A stretch of 28,642 nucleotides of DNA, taken from the NCBI GenBank assembly GCA_947483345.1, contig CANKNL010000008.1, forward strand, positions 1 through 28,642. The letters are read 5' to 3'. Every line of letters begins with the position of its first letter. The stretch's first letter is position 1. Made by a program: the position numbers and the translations under genes. This document shows, in pieces, positions 15,153-21,899 of this stretch. The notes under the pieces are model-generated. The model searched no databases. It was not told the origin of the DNA and saw nothing but the letters and a program-made list of their open reading frames with translations. Origin of the DNA: Chitinophagaceae bacterium. GTDB taxonomy: Bacteria; Bacteroidota; Bacteroidia; Chitinophagales; Chitinophagaceae.

Positions 15153-16460
15153 TTGAGTAACAACCGTTACATATTAGAACCTTACAAGGGAATGAAAACC
15201 CGTTACCGTTGCCCCGGTTGCCAGCAAAGGGATAAAACCTTTTCGCTTTATATTGATACCGAAACTTTGGAACACATACACCTCAAAGTTGGCAGGTGCA
15301 ACCGGGAATGTAATTGCGGTTATCATTACACCCCGAAACAGTATTTTCAGGATAACAATATTTCATTTGATGCACCCCAGCACAAAGCATACAAACCGAA
15401 AACTACTAAACCCCAGGCAAAGCCCGTTTCGTTAATTCCAGTTGAGGTATTTAAAGCCAGCCTGAAAGCACACGAAACAAACCACTTTGTAAAGTTCCTT
15501 ATTGATCTGTTCGGGGTTGAGGTTGCCAGCGACCTGGTAAGCCGGTATTTTATTGCCACCTCAAAGTATTGGAAAGGGGCAACAGTATTTTGGCAAATTG
15601 ATACACAAGGTAAAATAAGAACGGGCAAAATAATGCTTTACAGCCCCACCACCGGCAAAAGGATAAAAGAGCCTTTCAATCATATTAACTGGGTACATAA
15701 AGCCCTTAAACAGCCTGAATTTGAGTTAAGGCAATGTTTGTTTGGTGAACATTTGATTAATCAAAGTTTATCAAAGCCGGTTGCCATAGTTGAAAGCGAA
15801 AAGACGGCTATAATTGCCAGCGTTTATTTGCCCCAGTTTATTTGGTTAGCGTTTGGGGGTATTGGTTTCAATCTTGATAAATGCAGCATTCTAAAGGGGC
15901 GAACCGTTACCCTATTTCCCGACCTCAACGGGTTTGAAAAATGGAGCAGTAAGGCAAAGGAACTTTCACAACTTGCAATATTTACCGTTTCCGATTTACT
16001 GGAACGCAAAGCCACCGAAGCAGAAAGGAAACAAGGGTTTGATCTTGCCGACTATTTAATAAAGTTTAATTGCAAAGATTTTGCCCTACCTGAACCCAAA
16101 ACCACCCCAGCCGTTCAACCGTTGGGTGAGGTGAACCAATGCAGCACAATAAACAACACATCACTACATACTACTTATATATTGGAACAGTTACAGGAAA
16201 TTGCAACAAATAAGTTTAGTAAAAGTATGTGTAAGAATAGGGTAAAATATATTGCAGCATGGGCACAAAGTATGGAACAGGTACTATTAGATGCCGACAT
16301 AACATTAACAAATTTTTTAGCCAGTGTAAATATTAAGATTGATGTTAAATATGGCAATGCAATAGAAATATTGAGTTATAATAAAACACCTTGCCACCCT
16401 GAAAGCGAACAATGGCAAACGAACATTTTTACAATACCAAAATCAGATTACAGGAATTAA
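15153..16460 (+). CDS. DUF6371-type protein with primase-like zinc finger and toprim-like domain
   Basis: Probable replication protein (435 aa). The N-terminus has a zinc-binding cysteine set (Cys20, Cys23, Cys49, Cys53, Cys55) like those of DnaG-type primases. After a Lys/Pro linker the DUF6371-like core spans about 95-300. It includes VAIVESEKTAIIAS (Glu214, toprim motif I-like) and LFPDLNGFEKW (Asp257, toprim DxD-like but with Asn in the second place). The C-terminal 100 residues are not recognised. The TTG start is favoured over ATG 15192 because the 37-bp repeat shows the segment RYILEPYKGMKT is part of the coding sequence in the other copy too. It probably makes primers or handles DNA during replication of the element. 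Confidence 0.8.
   Translation: MSNNRYILEPYKGMKTRYRCPGCQQRDKTFSLYIDTETLEHIHLKVGRCNRECNCGYHYTPKQYFQDNNISFDAPQHKAYKPKTTKPQAKPVSLIPVEVFKASLKAHETNHFVKFLIDLFGVEVASDLVSRYFIATSKYWKGATVFWQIDTQGKIRTGKIMLYSPTTGKRIKEPFNHINWVHKALKQPEFELRQCLFGEHLINQSLSKPVAIVESEKTAIIASVYLPQFIWLAFGGIGFNLDKCSILKGRTVTLFPDLNGFEKWSSKAKELSQLAIFTVSDLLERKATEAERKQGFDLADYLIKFNCKDFALPEPKTTPAVQPLGEVNQCSTINNTSLHTTYILEQLQEIATNKFSKSMCKNRVKYIAAWAQSMEQVLLDADITLTNFLASVNIKIDVKYGNAIEILSYNKTPCHPESEQWQTNIFTIPKSDYRN
15163..15199 (+). repeat. 37-bp direct repeat, copy 2
   Basis: Second copy of the 14692-14728 repeat, at the 5' end of the DUF6371-type gene. Sequence similarity stops sharply on both sides. Confidence 0.85.
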
Positions 16461-16490
16461 AAAATTACTTAACAATTAAATAGAATTAGT

Positions 16491-17171
16491 ATGAAAACTA
16501 CAAAACAAGGTTTACAAAAGTTAACAGAAACGGAGATTAAGATAAACAGTTTACTTGCACAAAAAAAGATTACTCAAATTGGCATTGATAAACTTTTAAA
16601 CTTCAAACAAAAGCAAGTATTGGGTCGGGTCCTTACAAAAAAACTCAATGAACTTAAAAGCGATGATAGAGATGACTTTTTAGAAAAAATTGAAGACATA
16701 ATACCAATAGATACAAAAACCCAGCTTTGGGAAAACAATCATGCAAATATTACAGCATCAATGACAAAATATATTGAAGAATATGGAAAAATGCCAACCA
16801 AAAATAAAATAGCAAGTGACACAGAATTAAGCAGACAAACTGTTTCAAAACATTTAAACGGCTATGATAAACACCCTTTGTATGCTGAGCAATTAAACCA
16901 GTTTAAATTTATGGCAGACCGGGTTTTGGCAAAGGTTATAAAAGCAGCTTCTTTGGGTGACATGAAAGCAGCAAGGCTTTACTTTGATATTATGGGAAAT
17001 TTAGGTGTTAAGCAATCCGTCTTAAAAAGTACAATTAATACACAGAACAATTACATACAAATCAACCAAACTAAACTAAGCCAGGATATTGTACAGCAAC
17101 TTACACCGGACCAATTAAATCAGATTGAAGCTGTTTTGCAAAGTGTTTCAATAGGTAATGCTGAAACTTAG
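16491..17171 (+). CDS. Helix-turn-helix protein resembling phage terminase small subunits
   Basis: 226-aa DNA-binding protein. An N-terminal helical region comes first, then an HTH at about 92-122 (KYIEEYGKMPTKNKIASDTE, then LSRQTVSKHLNGY). A helical oligomerisation-like segment follows, ADRVLAKVIKAASLGDMKAA and RLYFDIMGNLG, of the kind seen in terminase small subunits. The tail NNYIQINQTKLSQDIVQQLT with LNQIEAVL also resembles TerS C-termini. No terminase large subunit or other packaging gene is present in the element. A plain regulator or partition-type protein is the main alternative. HTH is well supported; the TerS link is an inference from pattern memory. Confidence 0.6.
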   Translation: MKTTKQGLQKLTETEIKINSLLAQKKITQIGIDKLLNFKQKQVLGRVLTKKLNELKSDDRDDFLEKIEDIIPIDTKTQLWENNHANITASMTKYIEEYGKMPTKNKIASDTELSRQTVSKHLNGYDKHPLYAEQLNQFKFMADRVLAKVIKAASLGDMKAARLYFDIMGNLGVKQSVLKSTINTQNNYIQINQTKLSQDIVQQLTPDQLNQIEAVLQSVSIGNAET

Positions 17172-17229
17172 ATAAACTATTGTTTCATAAAGTAATAAGT
17201 TGTATTATTATTGTCAAAATGAAAATAAA

Positions 17230-17436
17230 ATGGAACAAAAAAAAATACAACGCCCAAGTCAAGAGGATTTTGATAAAATGACGGAAGATCAACAAAATCT
17301 TTTATTAATTCAACTTCAGCAAGAAGATACTATGTCATGGCAAAAACATGCCGCACAAATTCAAGTTATGGTTTTTTGGCTTACTTTGGGCGGTGGTTTT
17401 GTTTGGATATTTGTGAATTTTTATAATGCAATATGA
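17230..17436 (+). CDS. Small single-span membrane protein (68 aa)
   Basis: Polar N-terminal half (MEQKKIQRPSQEDFDKMTED) followed by one C-terminal membrane helix (about 46-65, VMVFWLTLGGGFVWIFVNFY). The ATG at 17230 is preferred to an upstream TTG at 17200. The stop overlaps the start of the next gene in an ATGA, so the two are translationally coupled. No family recognised. It is the first of three cargo-type genes near the right end of the element. Confidence 0.65.
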   Translation: MEQKKIQRPSQEDFDKMTEDQQNLLLIQLQQEDTMSWQKHAAQIQVMVFWLTLGGGFVWIFVNFYNAI

Positions 17437-17852
17437 AAAAAATTATTAGTACAGTTTTTGCATTGATAATTTTTGTCAATTCTTATTCCCAAAAAAAGGA
17501 GGACAGTAAAATAATTGTGTCAGTTACCGATACAGCCGAACTTTACAAAAGAGTGAAAATTGCTTTGGTAAATACTGATTTTATAGTAAAGGATAATTAT
17601 AACAAAGACACCTTAACTACTTATCCAATGGAAATGAAAACGATTCCTGGGTATGCCTTAGTTAAAGCCATAATAAACGGAAGCACAGTAACCTTATCAG
17701 GAGTATACGGATTAATGAAAATTAATGACTGGGGTTATACTGTAACTCCAAAAAATTATCAAAGAATAATTTATTACAAGGGAAGTAAAACGTGGAAATT
17801 AATAAAACAGGTAGCTGATAAATTGGGAGGACAAATTACATACGGGGAATAA
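17433..17852 (+). CDS. Secreted protein of unknown function (139 aa)
   Basis: Begins with a typical signal peptide (MKKIISTVFALIIFVNSYSQ, cleaved near residue 20). The mature part of about 119 aa has alternating hydrophobic residues suggesting a beta-rich fold: SVTDTAELYKRVKIALVNTD, then a YALVKAIINGSTVTLSGVYG stretch and a basic C-terminus. It lacks a lipobox. The start overlaps the preceding stop by four bases, which ties it to the membrane protein. Many Bacteroidota genomes carry small periplasmic proteins of this look without a known role; I do not assign one. Confidence 0.7.
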   Translation: MKKIISTVFALIIFVNSYSQKKEDSKIIVSVTDTAELYKRVKIALVNTDFIVKDNYNKDTLTTYPMEMKTIPGYALVKAIINGSTVTLSGVYGLMKINDWGYTVTPKNYQRIIYYKGSKTWKLIKQVADKLGGQITYGE

Positions 17853-17884
17853 ATTATATTGATCTAAAATTAACATACATAATT

Positions 17885-18679
17885 ATGAAATTAATTTTTA
17901 TCCTTTTGTTGCAATTAGTTCTTATTAGTTCAAATGCACAAGATTTTCCTGGAAGTAATGTGTCTTTATTAGATGGGAAAGAGTTGAGGGTTATACCATA
18001 TTTGTATTCTTATTTTTATAAAGACTTTGAATTAAAGAAAAAGATTAATGATAATGTCACTATTGGTGATAAAGGGTTACCCACAAGCGGAAATTTATTT
18101 AATAAAATATTTAAAGTAATTAAAATTGATAAGTACATTGATGTAATGTCAAAAGTTAAGTTTAAAATAAAATTAGATAACCCTGAAACTGGCGTAATAT
18201 ATTTCGACTATAATCCTAAAGAACAATCTTGGTTTCCTTTTGAAGTTATAGGAGGTATTGAATATCCAAAAGATTTTTTTTGTAAGGATATATCGGTAAG
18301 TGCCGATAAATTCACAAATGATACTACATACTATTCAGAGAATTCGGAAGATATTAGTATCTATAAAATAAAAAAGGGTGAGAAAAGTAATATCTATTTA
18401 TCAATAAAAGCTATTGGTTATTCACTAAATACCTCAGCTAAAGGGGTGATACTTTTACTGGATAATAATCAAAAAATTGAAAGACCGGAGCAAAAGATTG
18501 ACGTTAAATATGCTTCAGTTTCAAATTATTCTTATTCAACATTAATAAAACTGACAGAAAACGAAATTGAACTTTTAGTAAAAAATGCTATTACTGATTC
18601 AAGGTTATACATTTATGACAGCCAATATAGGTTCAGTAAAAAAATTAGTGAGTATATTAAATGTATACTTTTAAAGTAA
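17885..18679 (+). CDS. Secreted protein of unknown function (264 aa)
   Basis: Signal peptide MKLIFILLLQLVLISSNAQ is followed by a mature protein of about 245 aa. The composition is rich in Lys, Ile, Asn and Tyr, and the DNA is clearly more AT-rich than the integrase and replication genes of the element. There is no lipobox, no membrane helix and no T9SS C-terminal domain. It is the last gene of the element, 32 bp after the 139-aa gene and 116 bp before the attR core. Probably cargo rather than mobility function; no family recognised. Confidence 0.68.
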   Translation: MKLIFILLLQLVLISSNAQDFPGSNVSLLDGKELRVIPYLYSYFYKDFELKKKINDNVTIGDKGLPTSGNLFNKIFKVIKIDKYIDVMSKVKFKIKLDNPETGVIYFDYNPKEQSWFPFEVIGGIEYPKDFFCKDISVSADKFTNDTTYYSENSEDISIYKIKKGEKSNIYLSIKAIGYSLNTSAKGVILLLDNNQKIERPEQKIDVKYASVSNYSYSTLIKLTENEIELLVKNAITDSRLYIYDSQYRFSKKISEYIKCILLK

Positions 18680-18717
18680 AGTTATTTATCGTTCAAAAGT
18701 ATGGTTTCTGTATGTTA

Positions 18718-18737
18718 TTGTACCTTATTTGTACCTT
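18718..18737 (+). repeat. Right pair of TTGTACCTT repeats (putative integrase arm sites)
   Basis: TTGTACCTT at 18718-18726 and 18729-18737, 2 bp apart, followed by GAA. This is the same layout and orientation as at 9909-9928. The pair ends 58 bp before the attR core. Confidence 0.65.
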
Positions 18738-18795
18738 GAAAGCAATGTAATAATGTAAACCCCTATCAATACGGCATTTCAGGCTATTAGATACT

Positions 18796-18813
18796 TTCTG
18801 TATCGGAAAGTAA
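18796..18813 (+). repeat. attR core: second copy of the 18-bp repeat
   Basis: TTCTGTATCGGAAAGTAA, identical to the end of mnmE at 9766-9783. It marks the right junction of the element. The chromosome continues from 18814. Confidence 0.92.
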
Positions 18814-18863
18814 TCATCTTTTTCTTGTTTCATAAATCATCGTTATTGTTACATTGGAGTTGA

Positions 18864-19067
18864 TGTATTTTATTTGAAACAGGCCAGCCAGGTATTTTTA
18901 GAACTGCCCGCAGATACACCATTGCAAAAGTAAATGAACCAAAAAGAAAAGTTTTGACGGCTTTGCCAGCCATTTTCAACCGGCAGGATAACCTTAAAAT
19001 GGCGGCATCCATGCCCGGCACCGATAAAACAGGCGAGGGGTACATTTTAGATAAGAATAAACCTTAG
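18864..19067 (+). pseudogene. Possible gene remnant without a start codon (open frame of 67 codons)
   Basis: The frame runs from just after a TGA at 18861 to TAG 19065-19067 without a usual start near its beginning. It reads FETGQPGIFRTARRYTIAKV and later LTALPAIFNRQDNLKMAASM and GTDKTGEGYILDKNKP, which looks protein-like. The local DNA is richer in G and C than its surroundings, so chance openness is possible and the opposite strand is also open here. I read it as a likely 3' fragment of a gene that once lay downstream of mnmE. The rest of the 18814-19185 gap is non-coding and carries the control sites listed next. Confidence 0.3.
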
Positions 19068-19102
19068 AAATTTCTCCTTCATGTGACCAAAATCATTTTT
19101 AT

Positions 19103-19120
19103 ATGTAACCTAAGTTACAT
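19103..19120. promoter_or_regulatory. Inverted repeat upstream of the efflux operon promoter
   Basis: ATGTAAC at 19103-19109 and GTTACAT at 19114-19120 are separated by CTAA. It lies in the -33 region of the promoter below, which has no good -33 box, so it could be an activator site or a second operator. Confidence 0.45.
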
Positions 19121-19139
19121 TTCCCAAAATAATCTAGTC

Positions 19140-19147
19140 TACATTTG
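19140..19147 (+). promoter_or_regulatory. -7 box of the efflux operon promoter
   Basis: TACATTTG fits the Bacteroidota -7 consensus TAnnTTTG exactly. The expected start point is about 19153, some 33 bp before the first ATG at 19186. A convincing -33 TTTG is missing at the usual distance. Confidence 0.6.
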
Positions 19148-19168
19148 TAAGTGAATATTCACTTACAA
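19145..19168. promoter_or_regulatory. Perfect 24-bp palindrome: likely TetR-family operator
   Basis: Half-site TTGTAAGTGAAT is followed directly by its exact reverse complement ATTCACTTACAA. It overlaps the end of the -7 box and the predicted start point, and lies 17 bp before the first gene of an operon whose second gene is a TetR-type repressor. Repression by blocking RNA polymerase is the natural reading. Confidence 0.75.
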
Positions 19169-19185
19169 TATGTAAAACCAAAAAC

Positions 19186-19596
19186 ATGAATGGGAAAAAC
19201 AATATAGCCATTGGCTTCCTTACAATGGGATTTTTTATGGCCTATGGCTTCCTCTTGATTTATTTAAGAGATTTTGCACCAGGCAAAGCAGAATGGGTAA
19301 ACGCTTACAGCCTCGGAAAACATTTTGAAACAAGGCTGGCTCATGTACACGGAAATTTGTTTGCTTTTCTGAATATTCTAATCGGGTTTTTATTACTGCA
19401 TTTTAAAGATAAACTCCGGCATGCGAAAAGGATATCTTGGCTGGCTTTAACTGGCTTGCTAATGCCAGTTGGCATTTTGTCTGAAGTGTATTTTGGGTTA
19501 CCTCCTGCTTTAGTATTGATTGGTGCTTTGGCTATGACAACTTCTGTAATATGGCTCGGAATGTCTTTTTATAAAATGAATCAACTGAATGCTTAA
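19186..19596 (+). CDS. Four-helix integral membrane protein
   Basis: 136 aa, almost all membrane: helices at about 7-26, 52-72, 83-104 and 108-128. Histidines sit in the first loop and second helix (GKHFETRLAHVHGNLFAFLN), a placing that could bind haem or metal. The general plan (about 140 aa, four helices, early histidines) recalls the styrene-oxide-isomerase-like and related small haem membrane proteins, but I cannot make that assignment firm. It is the first gene after the palindromic operator and 12 bp before tetR, so it is under the same control as the pump. Confidence 0.7.
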   Translation: MNGKNNIAIGFLTMGFFMAYGFLLIYLRDFAPGKAEWVNAYSLGKHFETRLAHVHGNLFAFLNILIGFLLLHFKDKLRHAKRISWLALTGLLMPVGILSEVYFGLPPALVLIGALAMTTSVIWLGMSFYKMNQLNA

Positions 19597-19608
19597 ATAT
19601 TTTTTTAA

Positions 19609-20199
19609 ATGAAAGCGATGATATCTAACAGACAACTTGAAATTGTTGCAGCAGCAGGGAGGATTTTAACGGCTTCCGGAGTCAGTGGACTAACCATTAA
19701 AAATCTTGCCAAAGAAATGAAATTTTCCGAAAGTGCTATTTACAGGCACTTTGCCAGTAAAGAAGATATCATTATTGCGATGCTCGAATTTCTGGCTCAA
19801 AATATTGATGAGCGATTTAATAAAGCCATTACTACAAATCAGACACCGGAAGAAAAGTTCATATTACTACTGCAGAATCAATTTAGTTTCTTTAAAACAA
19901 ATCCGCACTTTGTTGTTGCAGTTTTTTCGGATGGGTTATTAGAGGCCAGCACACGCATAAATGAAACAATTCATAAAATAATGGGTGTAAAAATGAAACA
20001 CTTACTGCCCGTTTTAAAGGAAGGCCAGCAAAATAAAATATTTACCAATGCCATTTCTGCTGAAGATTTAATGCACATCGTAATGGGAACATTCAGGCTG
20101 CAAATGTTTAAATGGCGTGTAGCTAAATTTCAATTTGATATAGAACGAAGCGGAGATAAAATGATACAATCTATCTTAATCCTTATAAAATCAAAATAG
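19609..20199 (+). CDS. TetR/AcrR family transcriptional regulator
   Basis: 196-aa repressor-type protein. The N-terminal HTH spans residues about 26-54: SGLTIKNLAKEMKFSESAIY followed by RHFASKEDI, the standard TetR signature. The C-terminal ligand-binding and dimer domain is all-helical. The gene sits second in the operon and is followed 3 bp later by the next gene, so the regulator is made from the transcript it probably controls. The obvious binding site is the 24-bp palindrome at 19145-19168. The ligand is unknown; efflux substrates or membrane stressors are typical. Confidence 0.93.
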   Translation: MKAMISNRQLEIVAAAGRILTASGVSGLTIKNLAKEMKFSESAIYRHFASKEDIIIAMLEFLAQNIDERFNKAITTNQTPEEKFILLLQNQFSFFKTNPHFVVAVFSDGLLEASTRINETIHKIMGVKMKHLLPVLKEGQQNKIFTNAISAEDLMHIVMGTFRLQMFKWRVAKFQFDIERSGDKMIQSILILIKSK

Positions 20200-20202
20200 T
20201 AA

Positions 20203-21819
20203 ATGAGAACAATAATTTTTATACCATTTTTTGTGCTTGCCTGTACCATATTATCAAACGCGCAAACCACCTCTTTTCAAATTGCCATTGAGCCTGTAAA
20301 CATTACTGGTTTAGGTGGCGTTCAGGCTTTTGCTTATGGTCAACATGATGGCAAGTGGCTTATCATCGGCGGCCGTATAGATGGCTTGCACCGCAGACAA
20401 CCCTTTGCTTCATTTGCAGAGAGTGGTAATAACAAACAACTCATTGTTATCGATCCTGTTAATCTGCAAAAATGGTATGCCCCACTTAGCGCGCTTACTC
20501 CCGATTTGCAGGAACAGTTAAGTTCTACCAATATGCAGTTTCATCAAAATGGCAAGTATTTGTATATCACAGGCGGTTATGGTTTTAGTGGCTCACTGGA
20601 TGATCATACAACATACGGAAAACTTACTGCTGTTGATATTCCCAATGCCATTACTGCCATTATAAATAAAAGTACTTTTTCACAGTATTTCAGGCAAATT
20701 TCTGATAGCAATTTTGCCGTAACAGGTGGGCATCTTAAAAAAATAAATGAGACTTATTATTTAGTGGGAGGCCAAAAATTCATTGGCAGATATAATCCCA
20801 TGGGCCCCGATCATGGACCAGGTTTTTTTCAACAATATACGGATCAGGTCAGAAAATTTTCAATAACAGACGATGGCATTAATATCAGCATCAAACATGA
20901 TCAAACGATTACAGATGCATCGGCATTTCATAGAAGGGATAATAATGTAGTGCCACAGATATTTGTAAATGGAAATGAAGGGTTAACATTGTTTTCAGGA
21001 GTATTTCAGCCAACCGCTAACATCCCTTTTTTAAATAGTGTGAATATTGATGAAAAGAGTTATACAATCAATCATTCTTTTGCCCAGTATTACAATCATT
21101 ATCATTGTGCAGTGTTGCCTATGTACAGCCAGAGCAAGAATGAAATGCATAATATTTTCTTCGGCGGAATTGCACAATACTACGATAGCGCAGGCGTATT
21201 GGTTCAAAATAGCGAAGTGCCATTTGTAAAAACAATTGCCAATGTTACAAGAGATAAAGCCGGTCATTTATCAGAATACATATTACCTGTTGTGATGCCT
21301 TCTTTATTAGGAGCAGGTGCTGAGTTCATAGTACTGCCGTCTATTCCTCAATTTGCAAATGAGGTCATTAAGTTAGACAGTATTGATGCTGATAAAACTT
21401 TAGTTGGTCATATTTATGGAGGAATAGCAAGTACGGCAGCCAATGTTTTTTGGACAAATACAGGGCAAGAAAGTAAGGCCAGCAATCAGTTATTTAAAGT
21501 GTATATCATCAAGCATACCGAATCGGCTTTTGGGAAATTGAATAGCCAAAGTATAAATGGTTTGCAAATGCAGGTCTATCCCAATACAGACGAAGGCATT
21601 TTATCCATCAATTTCTTTTTGGCTCAAAGCACAGCTGTTGATCTGCAAATTACGGATGCCAATGGAAAGATCTTAAAAAAGGAAATTCTGACAGGGTTGA
21701 GTAAAGGCGAAAATACAGTTCAGAAAAATATAAAATCATTAAAAGCGGGCAGTACTTACCTGGTAACTATAAAAACCGGCGACATACAGGCTTCTCAAAA
21801 AATAAATATCGAACTATAA
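20203..21819 (+). CDS. Secreted kelch-like protein with T9SS C-terminal sorting domain
   Basis: 538 aa. The signal peptide ends near residue 20 (MRTIIFIPFFVLACTILSNA). The main domain carries several beta-propeller-like blades with Gly-Gly pairs (KWLIIGGRIDG, KYLYITGGYG, YYLVGGQKF, NIFFGGIAQYY), as in kelch/galactose-oxidase-type propellers. The last 80 residues (from about MQVYPNTDEGILSINF, through QITDANGKILKKEI, to ASQKINIEL) form a type A T9SS sorting domain, so the protein is exported across the outer membrane and probably anchored or released there. It begins 3 bp after tetR and is unusual company for a pump. Binding partner or substrate unknown. Confidence 0.82.
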   Translation: MRTIIFIPFFVLACTILSNAQTTSFQIAIEPVNITGLGGVQAFAYGQHDGKWLIIGGRIDGLHRRQPFASFAESGNNKQLIVIDPVNLQKWYAPLSALTPDLQEQLSSTNMQFHQNGKYLYITGGYGFSGSLDDHTTYGKLTAVDIPNAITAIINKSTFSQYFRQISDSNFAVTGGHLKKINETYYLVGGQKFIGRYNPMGPDHGPGFFQQYTDQVRKFSITDDGINISIKHDQTITDASAFHRRDNNVVPQIFVNGNEGLTLFSGVFQPTANIPFLNSVNIDEKSYTINHSFAQYYNHYHCAVLPMYSQSKNEMHNIFFGGIAQYYDSAGVLVQNSEVPFVKTIANVTRDKAGHLSEYILPVVMPSLLGAGAEFIVLPSIPQFANEVIKLDSIDADKTLVGHIYGGIASTAANVFWTNTGQESKASNQLFKVYIIKHTESAFGKLNSQSINGLQMQVYPNTDEGILSINFFLAQSTAVDLQITDANGKILKKEILTGLSKGENTVQKNIKSLKAGSTYLVTIKTGDIQASQKINIEL

Positions 21820-21899
21820 ATGAGGTGAGATAAAAAAAACACTTCCCTACAGCATAGCCTCGATAGTCAGCTATTGCTCATCAAATAAAATAAAGGCTA

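Larger units (their letters stand above)
9766..18813. mobile_element. Integrated element of about 9.03 kb at the 3' end of mnmE
   Basis: The element is bounded by an exact 18-bp direct repeat of the mnmE end, carries a tyrosine recombinase near its left end, and has matching pairs of TTGTACCTT near both ends. Genes in order are zinc-finger/HTH, integrase, 406-aa unknown, AlpA-like HTH, RepA-like ATPase, repeat-rich origin-like DNA, gene remnant, coiled-coil protein, DUF6371/toprim protein, terminase-small-subunit-like HTH, and three membrane/secreted unknowns. All read toward the right end. There is no relaxase, coupling protein, T4SS or virion gene, so it is not self-transmissible by known means. 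The 3' end of mnmE is also the insertion site of Salmonella SGI1 and relatives; the gene content here is unrelated. Confidence 0.9.

Noticed and set aside
18700..18713. Partial att-like core (TTCTGTAT) inside the right end
   Set aside because: Only eight bases match the 18-bp core, well within chance for AT-rich DNA.
18830..19045. 71-codon - strand frame between attR and the efflux promoter
   Set aside because: There is no leader or family resemblance, and the opposite + strand frame looks more protein-like. Openness is likely due to local GC content.
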